Program-made: the position numbers and the translations under genes
Notes under the pieces: model-generated
Database searches by the model: none
What the model saw: the letters and a program-made list of their open reading frames with translations, nothing else
Told to the model about the DNA's origin: nothing
DNA from: MVRE01 sp015660965
Lineage (GTDB): Archaea; Halobacteriota; Methanomicrobia; Methanomicrobiales; Methanospirillaceae
Assembly (NCBI GenBank): GCA_050015095.1
Contig: JBEKCC010000001.1
Span: 664,659 to 728,658 of the forward strand
Direction: 5' to 3'
DNA length: 64,000 nucleotides
In this document: piece after piece, positions 18,749 through 27,846 of the stretch
Numbering within the stretch: position 1 is the stretch's first letter
Layout of the letters: each line of letters opens with the position of its first letter

Positions 18749-19373
18749 TCTCGACAGAGAAACAGCAGAAGGTATCCTCACAGCTACTTATCTTCCACCC
18801 GCGAAACGTGGCGACCTGCTTGCTGCAGTCGACAGTGGTTCTACGATCATTTGTCTAATCGACGGGGTGTTTCACCAAGAGTCTGCGGTTGCCCATCGGG
18901 AGATCCTTCATGCATTAAAAAAGAGGATACAAGTAATAGGTTCATCGAGTATGGGAGCCTTGCGGGCTGCTGAAATGGATACATTTGGTATGGTGGGTAT
19001 TGGAGAGATTTACCGGATGTATAAGAATGGTGAACTTGAATCTGATGATGAGGTGGCATTGATTTTCGATCCAGTCGCTTTCACCGCGCTATCTGAACCA
19101 CTTATTAATATCCGCTGCACGCTGAAAAGAGCAAAAGAAAAAGGAATTATCAACCAATCGGCACACGACACGCTTTTAAAAGCAGCTCGCTCTATATTTT
19201 ATCCGCAACGGACTTATACCCGAATTTGTTCTGTAGCAGGTGAGTTATTGGATGCCCAGACGCGCAAAGAGTTCCTATCTTGGTTGAATGTTGGACAGTG
19301 CGATCAGAAAAGAGATGATGCGATTGCTGCCTTGAAATATATAAAACAGCATACTGACCTTTCTAATAGATAA
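18717..19373 (+). CDS. tfuA: TfuA-related McrA-glycine thioamidation protein
   Basis: A 218-residue TfuA partner of YcaO, thought to help deliver sulfide for thioamide formation on McrA. Family features are FLGPSLDRETAEGIL at the start, the PPAKRGDLLAA segment, LIDGVFHQESAVAHREIL, and the highly conserved GSSSMGALRAAEMD followed by GMVGIGEIYRMY. The gene overlaps ycaO by 32 bases. A short A-run and a converging gene follow directly, so transcription probably ends here. Confidence 0.93.
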   Translation: MHRITVFLGPSLDRETAEGILTATYLPPAKRGDLLAAVDSGSTIICLIDGVFHQESAVAHREILHALKKRIQVIGSSSMGALRAAEMDTFGMVGIGEIYRMYKNGELESDDEVALIFDPVAFTALSEPLINIRCTLKRAKEKGIINQSAHDTLLKAARSIFYPQRTYTRICSVAGELLDAQTRKEFLSWLNVGQCDQKRDDAIAALKYIKQHTDLSNR

Positions 19374-19380
19374 AAAAAGA

Positions 19381-19977
19381 TTATTCCATTTTTCTCCAAA
19401 CAAAAGCAAATCTTTGAAAAGCAGTAAAATGTCCGAAAATTCCGAATAAAACAAGTAGCCACCCTAGCCACGTCAATCCATACAAACCAACAGGTAAAAG
19501 CAGGTCAATAATCCCTACTACCAGGATCAATAAAAGTCGATCGGCTCTACCAAGTATCCCACCATAATATCTCCCTACACCAACAGCTTGAGCTTGGGTG
19601 CCGAGATATGATGCCATTAACACACCGGTCAAAGCAAACACACCGATTTGCCATGGGACAAGCCCCCCGGCAAAAATACCAGTAATAATAAAAATGTCAG
19701 CGTAACGATCGACAGCATGGTCAAGGAAATCCCCACGCACACTCTGAATTTTCATTTCCCGTGCGACTGCTCCATCTAAAGCATCACATACTGCATTGAT
19801 AGCGACAGCTAAGATTGCTAGAATTTCTAACTTGAGGTAAAATAGAATTCCAGCAGCAGCTGATGCAAGGAATGCAGCGATTGTGAAGAAATTCGGAGTG
19901 AGCCCACACCGCATCGCTATAGAGACAAAAGGAGCGAAATAAACTTTCATTTGAGGTCGGAACTGGTCAAGTGTCAT
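19381..19977 (-). CDS. pgsA: CDP-alcohol phosphatidyltransferase (archaetidylinositol phosphate synthase-like)
   Basis: A 198-residue membrane enzyme for archaeal phospholipid head-group attachment. The CDP-alcohol phosphotransferase motif is complete: D-x2-D-G-x2-A-R in DALDGAVAR, then G-D-F-L-D and D in HAVDRY. Five or six hydrophobic helices surround it. In euryarchaea this arrangement usually makes archaetidylinositol phosphate from CDP-archaeol and inositol phosphate, but other head groups cannot be excluded. The start overlaps the kinase stop in ATGA form, at the end of the hisC-kinase-pgsA run. Confidence 0.85.
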   Translation of the reverse strand: MTLDQFRPQMKVYFAPFVSIAMRCGLTPNFFTIAAFLASAAAGILFYLKLEILAILAVAINAVCDALDGAVAREMKIQSVRGDFLDHAVDRYADIFIITGIFAGGLVPWQIGVFALTGVLMASYLGTQAQAVGVGRYYGGILGRADRLLLILVVGIIDLLLPVGLYGLTWLGWLLVLFGIFGHFTAFQRFAFVWRKME

Positions 19978-20486
19978 GCCCCTACCTCAATAAACTCTGA
20001 CCAGTCTATCCTACCAAATTCTCCTGGGATCTTACCCTTTGAGAACTTGTCAATCATATCTGCACAAAATGATGGATCATGTCCTGTCGTGTCTAATTCA
20101 AAGATACTGGATGCGTCATACATTTCTACAGTCTCAATTAGACAAACATCTAGTGCCTCAGCCTCGACATTTTCCTTGATCTTCTTTGATGGGTATTTAC
20201 GCTTGTTAAGTCTAGCCTTCAATTCATCAGGACGACAGCGAAGTACCACGATTCTGTCACAGGAAAGTAAATGGGCAAAATGTCCTTCAACAAAACCGTT
20301 GATTGGAATAAACTCCTCCACCCATTTATCAACATCAACCAATTGTGTATCTCTATCTTCATCTTCGCCAATTATATAAGGTCGAACCGTATCAATAAGG
20401 TGGACAACATTATACCCTCTCCGAGCAAGTTCATCCGCCACCATCGATTTTCCGGTTCCTGGAGTACCCGTTATCCCACACATCAT
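19974..20486 (-). CDS. AK6/Fap7-type adenylate kinase
   Basis: A 170-residue P-loop nucleotide kinase of the archaeal AK6 (Fap7) type, which combines adenylate kinase/ATPase activity and in eukaryotes and archaea is linked to small-subunit rRNA maturation. Walker A is GTPGTGKS near residue 7-14. The NMP-binding DELARRGYNVVHL and the lid-like LRCRPDELKARLNKRKY follow. The frame runs back to 20525, but an ATGA overlap with the hisC stop marks 20486 as the start. It is coupled to both neighbours. Confidence 0.88.
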   Translation of the reverse strand: MMCGITGTPGTGKSMVADELARRGYNVVHLIDTVRPYIIGEDEDRDTQLVDVDKWVEEFIPINGFVEGHFAHLLSCDRIVVLRCRPDELKARLNKRKYPSKKIKENVEAEALDVCLIETVEMYDASSIFELDTTGHDPSFCADMIDKFSKGKIPGEFGRIDWSEFIEVGA

Positions 20487-21541
20487 AGAGTGTTGATGGC
20501 CCGAACGAACTGCTCGTTCTCCCAATCCTCTCCAATGCTTACCCTAATGTAATGATCAGGGAGTCCAGTAAAACTTTGACAAGAACGAACGATTATGCCC
20601 TTACGAGCAAGAGTTTCCACAATATCGTCACTTGTATGGGGCGATACATCAACCATTATAAAATTTGCATCGGATGCGAAAACAGGATATTTTACTTCAT
20701 CAGCAAACCGTTTTCTCCATCGTTTAACCTGCGAAATATACCGCTGTTGGTGATCAGAATCTTTGAGCGCTCCTATCGCTGCAGCAGCAGATACTGTATT
20801 GACTGTAAACGGTGTAGAGGCTCGTATGTAATATGGAACAATCCATTCTGGTACAAACGCGTATCCGATACGTAATCCAGCTAGTGAATGCACCTTTGAA
20901 AATGTTCTACCAAGGATTAGGTTATCATATTTTTTTAGAAGCGGGAGATAATCATAGTCCGAAAATTCGACATATGCATTATCAAGGAACAGGACGCCGT
21001 TAATCCCATCCAATATCTCTCTAATTATCTCAACAGGTGTTGCATTGCCAGTAGGATTGTTCGGTGAACAAATTACTGTGATTTTTGCTTTCTTTCCCTC
21101 ACGGATTATTTTTTCCGATGGAACTGAGAAGTCTTTCTTTCGGTTTACAGAGATAACCTTTGCACCTTGCGCCACTGCTGCTAGTCCGTAAAAAGAGAAA
21201 GTTGGTGTAGCGATTGCAACAAACTCAGTCGGATCTACGAGCGTTCGAAAAAGAGTCTCAATGACCCCGTCCATTCCAACACCAATAACAAAATCGTAAT
21301 CGCCGAAATGAGCCTTTAGAGCATCTGTTAAACTATTAACTTGCTGATCAGGATATCGATTCGCTGTCTTGAGCGCCTGTTCAGCTGCTGATATCGCAAG
21401 CGATGAAGGAGGTTCTGGATTTTCATTACTCGCAAGCCTTGCGATACGCTTAATTCCGTATTCTCGAGCAATTTGATCAGCCTTTTTTGCAAATACGTAA
21501 CCGCCCTGTTTTTTATAGCAAGATCTAACTAAGCGCTCCAT
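20483..21541 (-). CDS. hisC: histidinol-phosphate aminotransferase
   Basis: PLP-dependent aminotransferase of 352 residues for the seventh step of histidine synthesis. It has the HisC-type N-terminus ARLASNENPEPP, VGVGMDGVIETLFRTL, the SPNNPTGN loop, LDNAYVEFSDYDYL and the Schiff-base Lys in GRTFSKVHSLAGLRIG. It overlaps argD by 17 bases upstream and the AK6 gene by four bases downstream. hisD lies elsewhere in the window at 32.3 kb, so histidine genes are scattered. Confidence 0.93.
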   Translation of the reverse strand: MERLVRSCYKKQGGYVFAKKADQIAREYGIKRIARLASNENPEPPSSLAISAAEQALKTANRYPDQQVNSLTDALKAHFGDYDFVIGVGMDGVIETLFRTLVDPTEFVAIATPTFSFYGLAAVAQGAKVISVNRKKDFSVPSEKIIREGKKAKITVICSPNNPTGNATPVEIIREILDGINGVLFLDNAYVEFSDYDYLPLLKKYDNLILGRTFSKVHSLAGLRIGYAFVPEWIVPYYIRASTPFTVNTVSAAAAIGALKDSDHQQRYISQVKRWRKRFADEVKYPVFASDANFIMVDVSPHTSDDIVETLARKGIIVRSCQSFTGLPDHYIRVSIGEDWENEQFVRAINTL

Positions 21542-22655
21542 CGATCACCCCTACAACTTGATCTATCTCTGCATTTGATATTATGAGCGGAGGTACTAAC
21601 CGGAGGTTACCATCTGCTGCACAATTAACAAGCACTCCTTGTTCAGCGCACTTCTTTTGGACTTCTGGGCACTTCTCTCCAACTGATATCCCAATCATCA
21701 GCCCGCGAATACGTGGGTTATATTTCACAAGCCCTTTTTTGAATCTCTCACCTTTTTTACTCACTTCAGGCAGGATTTTTTCTATTACATCAATCGTAGC
21801 GAGTGACGCTGCACAGGCAAGTGGACCGCCAGCAAAGGTACTACCGTGCTCGGTCTTCTTGAACTCAAGATCTTTACGGGCAACAAGCGCACCCATGGGA
21901 AACCCACTTGCTATCCCCTTTGCTAGGGTGATAATATCGGGTATCACCTTTGTGTGTTGAATTGCAAGCCATTTTCCTGTACGCCCCATACCAGTCTGTA
22001 CCTCATCAGCGATCATAAGGGATCCAGTGCTATCACAAATTTCACGTATACCCTCTAAAAAACTGTTCGGAGGGATAATGATACCTGCTTCACCTTGGAT
22101 TGGTTCGACAAGAACACCTGCTGTATCTCGATCAACAACTTTTTTCAATCCTTCAAGATCACCAAAATCTACGAAACTGCACTTTATCCCGAGAGGTTCA
22201 AATGGTTCGCGTATCGCCGGTTTGTATGTGACCGCAAGAGAGCCAACTGTCCGTCCATGAAATCCGTGAGTAAATGCAACAAAATTCTTTTTTCCAGTCC
22301 GAACACGGGCAAGTTTTATAGCTCCATCGATTGCTTCAGCCCCAGAATTGGAAAAAAACGCTTTATGTAAACCAGTAATTTCAACAATTTTTTTCGCTAG
22401 TTCACCTTGGTGGGGGATGTAGTAGAGGTTGGAACAATGAATCAGCGTTCGAGCTTGATTGCAGATTGCCTTTACTACCTTAGGATGGCAGTGGCCGGTA
22501 CTGCAGACTGCAATCCCAGCTACACAATCAATGTATTCCTTTCCGTCTGCATCCCAAACCTTTGTGCCCTTCCCTTTAACGAGTGCAATATCACGGGAAA
22601 ATGCGGGCATGTAGTACCGTTCGTCAAGGTCTTTGTAAATTTTGGTCTCTTCCAT
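21525..22655 (-). CDS. argD: acetylornithine aminotransferase (class III PLP)
   Basis: Class III aminotransferase of about 376 residues, probably transferring the amino group in N-acetylornithine synthesis for arginine. It shows YIDCVAGIAVCSTGHCHPKV, FFSNSGAEAIDGAIKLAR, FHGRTVGSLA, EPIQGEAGI, DEVQTGMGRTGK and the PLP Lys in ITLAKGIASGFPMGA. A GTG at 22664 is also in frame. I prefer the ATG at 22655, which has a GTGAT a few bases upstream. It lies between guaAB and hisC on the same strand, with hisC overlapping by 17 bases. Confidence 0.92.
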   Translation of the reverse strand: MEETKIYKDLDERYYMPAFSRDIALVKGKGTKVWDADGKEYIDCVAGIAVCSTGHCHPKVVKAICNQARTLIHCSNLYYIPHQGELAKKIVEITGLHKAFFSNSGAEAIDGAIKLARVRTGKKNFVAFTHGFHGRTVGSLAVTYKPAIREPFEPLGIKCSFVDFGDLEGLKKVVDRDTAGVLVEPIQGEAGIIIPPNSFLEGIREICDSTGSLMIADEVQTGMGRTGKWLAIQHTKVIPDIITLAKGIASGFPMGALVARKDLEFKKTEHGSTFAGGPLACAASLATIDVIEKILPEVSKKGERFKKGLVKYNPRIRGLMIGISVGEKCPEVQKKCAEQGVLVNCAADGNLRLVPPLIISNAEIDQVVGVIDGALS

Positions 22656-22700
22656 TTTAATCACGAGGGTTCATTATTGGAGAATTATTCGTTTAACATA

Positions 22701-23618
22701 TTATTCATATTCGATAGTCGCCGGAGGTTTTGCAGTTATGTCATATACCACTCGTGCAACACTCGGAATGTTCGCAGTTATCCTTGACCCAATCCGTTTC
22801 AGTTGCTCAAACGGAATTTCAAGCGGGTCGGCGGTCATACCATCCCGCGAATTTACTGCACGGATCGAGATAATCCATCCATGAATACGGTTGTCTCCTT
22901 TCACACCAGTTCCAAGTCCGAGAAGGGCAGCAAAGCATTGCCAAGGACGATATTGTTCAACCAATTCGTCCTCCACGATCCAGTTCGCCTCACGAATAAT
23001 GGCAATTTTCTCTTTTGTTACCTCCCCTAATATCCTGACCGCAAGCCCAGGACCTGGGAACGGCATCCGGTGCTGGATTTCTTTTGGAAGACCCAATGCT
23101 CTTGCCACTTCCCGTACTTCGTCTTTGTAAAGGTCGCGGATCGGTTCAATAACTCTATCAAATTCCATATAGAGTGGCATTCCACCGACATTGTGATGAC
23201 TCTTGATACCCCCTTCACTTTCAATACGGTCGGGATAAATCGTGCCTTGGAGTAAACACCTTGCCCCTTGCTTTTTTGCCTCGCGTTCGAAAACTCTGAT
23301 AAACCGTTCACCGATCGCTTTCCGCTTACCTTCGGGATCGGTCATGCCTATGAGTGCATTTAAAAATTCATCTTCTGCATCCACAATTTGTAGTTTGATA
23401 CTGCTAAATATTGTCTTGATCCGGTCGGTCTCTCCTTTACGCATCAAGCCGGTGTCGATATAAATCGGTATAAGCCGGTCTCCAATTGCACGAGCAGCAA
23501 GCGCGGCACAGACGGAGCTATCAACACCCCCAGAAAGAGCCAAAACAACCTTTTCTTTTCCTGCGGTAGTTTTGATCTCCGCTATAGACTCAGTAATGAA
23601 TTTTTCTGAATTAACCAT
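22701..23618 (-). CDS. guaAB: GMP synthase subunit B (ATP pyrophosphatase/dimerisation)
   Basis: The synthetase subunit of the two-subunit archaeal GMP synthase, amidating XMP to GMP with ammonia from a separate glutaminase subunit. The PP-loop LSGGVDSSV is near residue 29-37. The substrate region includes KSHHNVGGMPLYM, and the C-terminal dimerisation domain ends TAKPPATIEYE, the usual GuaA end. The 305-residue length confirms the absence of the glutamine amidotransferase domain, which must be encoded outside this window. It lies 14 bases after pyrG. Confidence 0.95.
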   Translation of the reverse strand: MVNSEKFITESIAEIKTTAGKEKVVLALSGGVDSSVCAALAARAIGDRLIPIYIDTGLMRKGETDRIKTIFSSIKLQIVDAEDEFLNALIGMTDPEGKRKAIGERFIRVFEREAKKQGARCLLQGTIYPDRIESEGGIKSHHNVGGMPLYMEFDRVIEPIRDLYKDEVREVARALGLPKEIQHRMPFPGPGLAVRILGEVTKEKIAIIREANWIVEDELVEQYRPWQCFAALLGLGTGVKGDNRIHGWIISIRAVNSRDGMTADPLEIPFEQLKRIGSRITANIPSVARVVYDITAKPPATIEYE

Positions 23619-23632
23619 GATGCTTACGCTCT

Positions 23633-25213
23633 TTATTTTGTCAGCTTATTTGCCCGACAGGCTTCAACAAAACCGACATAAGGTGGTGAGGGCTTAGTCG
23701 GACGTGATTTAAACTCAGGATGGAATTGCGTGGCAAAGAAGAACGGATGAGTTGGGAGTTCAGCACTCTCCATACGATTTTTATTCATTGATGAAAAGAT
23801 CAATCCTGCTTTTTCGAGCTTACTAATATACTGCGGATTTGCCTCATATCGATGACGATGTCGTTCTGTAATCATTTTTTGCCCATACAATTTCATTGCA
23901 AGAGTGCCATCTTTAATTTCTGCTGTATAATCTCCCAATCGCATCGTACCTCCAAGTTCGGTGAGCCCTTCTTGTTCAGGTAAAAGAGCAATAACGTGTG
24001 TCCCTTCACCAAACTCTTCGCTAGTCGCATCGGCAATGCCAAGAACATTTCTCGCATATTCAATTACACAAAGCTGGAACCCAAGACACAGACCTAAGAA
24101 AGGCACATTTGATTCACGTGCGAATTGAATTGCTCCGATTTTTCCTTCGATACCACGTATGCCAAAGCCACCAGGAATAAGGATACCATCATAATCCTTT
24201 AGCTGGCATTTCTCGTAACGTTCCGCATCCAGCCATACAATTTTCACTTCGATTGAGAGAGCTCTACCTGCATGCTTGAGCGCTTCTTTAATACTTATAT
24301 AGACATCCTCAATGCCGTATTTACTTACAATTGCTACGGTTACACGATTGGTATATTCTTTGGTAACAAGCCGGTACCAACTAGTATCGACTTGAGGTTG
24401 ATCGAGGTTCAAATGCTTGGCGAGAGCGTCGGCGAGTCCTTCTTTCTCCATTTCCATGGGAACCTCATAAATGTCCGGTACAGTCGCCGCACTAATGACA
24501 CCGCTCTGTGGGAGATCACAAAAAGCAGATATTTTTCTTTTGGTTTGAGCACTAATCGGTCTTTCACATCTGCCAACAATAATATCAGCATATAACCCAA
24601 GCTCCCGCAATGCTTTAATCGAGTGTTGAGTTGGCTTTGTTTTGAGATCGCCCATGGTATCTTTTGGGATCAGGGTCACGTGGATTAGGACATAGTCATG
24701 TTCCGGTAACTCACCTCGCATTTGACGGACCGCTTCTAGAAATGGCATACTCTCAATATCACCAACAGTTCCACCAACTTCGACTAAACAAATATCAGCT
24801 TGAGTACCATCAGAAAATTCTTCTTCAGCTGCCTGGCGAATACTGAGCTTTATCTGATCGGTAATGTGAGGAATAATTTGCACTGTCTCACCAAGGAAAT
24901 CTCCACGGCGTTCCTTTTCAATCACAGTGCGATAGACTTTTCCGGTCGTGATGTTATGGGAAGAAGTAAGTTCGATGTCGAGGAACCGTTCATAATTACC
25001 AAGATCAAGATCCACTTCACCACCATCTTTCAGTACAAAGACTTCCCCATGTTGGGCGGGATTCATTGTCCCTGCATCAATATTCAAGTACGGGTCAATT
25101 TTTACTGCAGTAATCCGATACCCGCGGTTTTTCAGGATGCGCCCGACTGACGCAGCTGTGATCCCTTTGCCCAAACCGCTCATCACACCGCCAGTAATTA
25201 TAACATATTTCAC
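23633..25213 (-). CDS. pyrG: CTP synthase
   Basis: CTP synthase of 526 residues, aminating UTP to CTP. The N-terminal amidoligase domain begins KYVIITGGVMSGLGKGITAASVG (P-loop) and contains SSHNITTGKVY. The C-terminal class I glutaminase domain carries the nucleophilic Cys in FLGLCLGFQ and the His-Glu of QFHPEFKSRP. Translation starts with GTG at 25213. It is followed closely by guaAB, so the two nucleotide amidation enzymes are likely one transcript. Confidence 0.97.
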   Translation of the reverse strand: MKYVIITGGVMSGLGKGITAASVGRILKNRGYRITAVKIDPYLNIDAGTMNPAQHGEVFVLKDGGEVDLDLGNYERFLDIELTSSHNITTGKVYRTVIEKERRGDFLGETVQIIPHITDQIKLSIRQAAEEEFSDGTQADICLVEVGGTVGDIESMPFLEAVRQMRGELPEHDYVLIHVTLIPKDTMGDLKTKPTQHSIKALRELGLYADIIVGRCERPISAQTKRKISAFCDLPQSGVISAATVPDIYEVPMEMEKEGLADALAKHLNLDQPQVDTSWYRLVTKEYTNRVTVAIVSKYGIEDVYISIKEALKHAGRALSIEVKIVWLDAERYEKCQLKDYDGILIPGGFGIRGIEGKIGAIQFARESNVPFLGLCLGFQLCVIEYARNVLGIADATSEEFGEGTHVIALLPEQEGLTELGGTMRLGDYTAEIKDGTLAMKLYGQKMITERHRHRYEANPQYISKLEKAGLIFSSMNKNRMESAELPTHPFFFATQFHPEFKSRPTKPSPPYVGFVEACRANKLTK

Positions 25214-25415
25214 ACGATCTCCCCGTTAGTCTATCATTCGTATCCTATCCGTATTATTCTTATCATATCACCGTCAGAAAGCGATGCTTTTGATAAGGTT
25301 AGTGTAAAAATACCAAAATCGAATATTGACCGAACGGGATGGTTAAACCTGAGTAATTTCGAATAATTTCATGGCATCCAATTAATTTTAACATGAGACC
25401 ACTATAATCCTCATT

Positions 25416-25649
25416 GTGCCCATTAGAGTGCCAGAAAATCTTATTGAATTTCTTGCGATTATTGTAGGGATCCTAAGTCTAGTTGTTATAATACTAGTGA
25501 TGATTATTTACGTTTTCAAAAACTCCGATATCTATAGTATAATGACCGATTTCATTTTTGGTCCGGCAATTTTTATTTTCGGTGTCTTTGCTTTGGGTAT
25601 GTTTATTATTATTTTTCTGCTCTTTCGTGTATTCTGGCACAATTTTTGA
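25416..25649 (+). CDS. small two-helix membrane protein
   Basis: A 77-residue very hydrophobic protein with two long membrane helices (about residues 10-33 and 43-72). I do not recognise it. The start is a GTG at 25416, or a second in-frame GTG five codons later. It has no neighbour on the same operon. The hydrophobic pattern supports a real membrane peptide, but composition in this AT-rich stretch could also give it by chance. Confidence 0.45.
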   Translation: MPIRVPENLIEFLAIIVGILSLVVIILVMIIYVFKNSDIYSIMTDFIFGPAIFIFGVFALGMFIIIFLLFRVFWHNF

Positions 25650-25745
25650 GATTACAGTGCGTCAGACGAATAAATTATTTTTGATAAATTTATGTATATT
25701 TATCCTGCGAAAATGCCTTAAAAGTCCAGAACTAATATTAATGGT

Positions 25746-26480
25746 ATGTCGATTCGAAAAACGATTGCAGCTATATGCTTGTTCGCAATCCTATGTATCA
25801 TGATACAACCTGTGATGGCCGCTGAAGCCAATCTTACAACTGATACTTCACTGAACTATTATAACATTGGTGAGCAGAGGCTAAACGCGGGGGATAAAGA
25901 GGGTGCTCTTCATTATTTTGATCTCGCGTTGGCAGAAAATACATCTGTATTTCAAACAACCCCTGCAATCTTCTATATGTTCAATGATAAATCTGCAGCA
26001 TTAGTAGAACTTGGTAGGTATAACGAGGCAATTGACGCAGCTAATACAGGTCTTACCTATCAATCTGTAAACAAAGATCCTGATGAGAATTTTGTATTCC
26101 AAAATATGTGGGTAAACAAAGGATTAGCTTTCTATAATCTTGGAAGATATCAGGATGCTAATGATGCGTTTGACCAAGCGATTGCCATAAATTCCACCAG
26201 ATCTATGGATTGGAAACACAAAGGTGATGCACTCAACAAATTGAATCGATATCAAGATGCAATTGATGCTTACAACAAAGCGATCTCACTTAATCCAAAC
26301 AACAGTTATGCTAAGGAAGCTCTCACTACTCTTCAGCAAAAAGGTCCGTCGATATTCCCATTCCAAACAATAATCATTGTTATCATAGTAGTGGTTGTCA
26401 TTGGTGGTGGAGCTGCCTTTTACTTTATAAAAAGAAAAAAGTCCGTGGATTCTTCTGACAAGAAAAACAGTAAAAAATAA
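25746..26480 (+). CDS. secreted, membrane-anchored TPR protein
   Basis: A 244-residue protein with an N-terminal signal peptide (residues 1-25, MQPVMAAEA-like cleavage region). About four TPR units follow (residues ~38-200), the best being YNLGRYQDANDAFDQAIAI and LNRYQDAIDAYNKAISLNP. A C-terminal hydrophobic helix (about 205-230) with a lysine-rich tail follows. It should therefore sit outside the membrane with a C-terminal anchor, acting as a protein-binding scaffold. It is a single gene with no informative neighbour. Confidence 0.85.
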   Translation: MSIRKTIAAICLFAILCIMIQPVMAAEANLTTDTSLNYYNIGEQRLNAGDKEGALHYFDLALAENTSVFQTTPAIFYMFNDKSAALVELGRYNEAIDAANTGLTYQSVNKDPDENFVFQNMWVNKGLAFYNLGRYQDANDAFDQAIAINSTRSMDWKHKGDALNKLNRYQDAIDAYNKAISLNPNNSYAKEALTTLQQKGPSIFPFQTIIIVIIVVVVIGGGAAFYFIKRKKSVDSSDKKNSKK

Positions 26481-26554
26481 TAATTTTTCATTAAAAAATT
26501 TCTTAAACTTTTCTTTACTCACTATTCTCTCAAAGAATGTCCTTATTTATCCCA

Positions 26555-26977
26555 TTATTCCTGCTTATTTGATGTGACTGCGAATGCTGCTGAGGTTCTC
26601 GCTAGAATTGTCTTTTTTGCATCATCTACTCGTACATCTCCTTCCGCAAATGTAACACGCCTGCCTTTTTTAATTACGCGACCTTCAGCAATGAGAAATC
26701 CGTCTTGAATACCTTTAATAAAACTCGTCGACTCCGAAATAGTGGCTATACCTTCGTGGGGGGATAGCATCGGGTATATAGCGAGTGCCATGGCCTCATC
26801 TGTAAGTGCCGTAAAAATTCCGCCTTGCAACCATCCAACACCATTCTGCATGTCGGATCGCACCTCCATACGGAGAATTGCCTTACCAGGTTCCACACTC
26901 ACTACATCGATTCCCATCAAGCCGAAAAATGGATTTGCGGATCTTCCTTGTTTTTTGATTTTTTCAAGATACGACAT
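26555..26977 (-). CDS. PaaI-type hotdog thioesterase
   Basis: A hotdog-fold acyl-CoA thioesterase of about 140 residues in the PaaI family. Visible are NPFFGLMGIDVVSVEPGKAILRMEV, the active-site-like NGVGWLQGGIFTALTDEA (here the Asp in the helix is a catalytic candidate) and a final RRVTFAEGDVRVDD strand. The frame extends to a TTG at 27004 with further ATGs at 26989 and 26986. I choose the ATG at 26977 on family start and a TGAG a few bases before it. It is divergent from the small gene at 27068. Confidence 0.85.
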   Translation of the reverse strand: MSYLEKIKKQGRSANPFFGLMGIDVVSVEPGKAILRMEVRSDMQNGVGWLQGGIFTALTDEAMALAIYPMLSPHEGIATISESTSFIKGIQDGFLIAEGRVIKKGRRVTFAEGDVRVDDAKKTILARTSAAFAVTSNKQE

Positions 26978-27067
26978 CGTTCTCATCATTGATCGGTAGC
27001 CCAATACAATGAAGGTTCTCTTTTTCGTGTTGTGTCATTTATTAGGTCTCAAACAGAATGTACGATT

Positions 27068-27298
27068 ATGCAAAATGATGAGATCACTCAAATGCTCGCT
27101 GATTTAATTTGGCTTAATGCTGTTATCGCTACAGAACTAATCCAAGTGACCGAAAATACTTCTTCTATTCTACGTAAATCTCCACCACCAGAGACTTGTT
27201 TGCAAGACCACAATGCACTAAGAGTGACTGCACTTGAAATCGCTGAAAAATATCGTGCAAAAACTGCACTTGCTAGGCACCTCGGAAAGCATCAATAA
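27068..27298 (+). CDS. small helical protein of unknown function
   Basis: A 76-residue, largely alpha-helical soluble protein that I do not recognise. It has two Cys-free helical stretches and a proline-rich linker (SPPPET) near the middle. The ATG at 27068 is the natural start; the longer frame from 27032 begins with GTG and adds unlikely residues. It lies 32 bases upstream of the DJ-1 gene and could be the first gene of that operon. Confidence 0.5.
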   Translation: MQNDEITQMLADLIWLNAVIATELIQVTENTSSILRKSPPPETCLQDHNALRVTALEIAEKYRAKTALARHLGKHQ

Positions 27299-27330
27299 TG
27301 TTATTCGTGTAGTCATGCTACAGGTATAAT

Positions 27331-27846
27331 ATGAAACTCCTCGTCGCTATTGCACCACAAAATTACCGAGATGAAGAATTGAATGAACCACTCACGATAT
27401 TCCATAAATCAGGAATTGAGTATGATATCGCATCTACGAAAACGGGTAATTGCATAGGGATGTTGGGCGGGAGTACACAATCTTCACTAACTTTCGACCG
27501 AATTGATCCCTCTTTATATGCAGGTATTATTGTTATAGGAGGTGTGGGTTCACCGCCCTATCTCTGGGGGAATAAAGATTTAATTAAGCTCGTTGGGGTA
27601 TTTTATGCTTCAAAAAAATTGGTTGCCGCAATTTGCCTTTCACCAGTGTTGCTTGCCCGTGCAGGAATACTTCAGGGAAAAAAAGCAACCTTTTTCCGAA
27701 CACCGGAATCTCTCGCAGAAATGAAGTTAGGTGGTGCCGTCATCACCGAAACTCCGATAGTTATTGACGGTACGATTATTACAGCAAATGGTCCGAGCGC
27801 TGCAAAGGCATTCGGTAATGCTATCATTTCAGCATTGAGCCCATGA
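27331..27846 (+). CDS. DJ-1/PfpI family protein
   Basis: A 171-residue class I glutamine amidotransferase-like domain protein of the DJ-1/PfpI superfamily. The nucleophile-elbow Cys is in VAAICLSPVLLARAG, and the preceding IVIGGVGSP loop and the closing TANGPSAAKAFGNAII are typical. Members act as glyoxalase/deglycase, peptidase-like or chaperone proteins; which applies here is open. The stop overlaps the start of the glycosyltransferase (ATGA), so it is the first gene of a coupled run that ends with a BREX-type ATPase. Confidence 0.88.
   Translation: MKLLVAIAPQNYRDEELNEPLTIFHKSGIEYDIASTKTGNCIGMLGGSTQSSLTFDRIDPSLYAGIIVIGGVGSPPYLWGNKDLIKLVGVFYASKKLVAAICLSPVLLARAGILQGKKATFFRTPESLAEMKLGGAVITETPIVIDGTIITANGPSAAKAFGNAIISALSP

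Noticed and set aside
25220..25415. Possible RNA gene in the gap upstream of pyrG
   Set aside because: No cloverleaf, kink-turn or long stem could be drawn by eye; it is simply AT-rich intergenic sequence.
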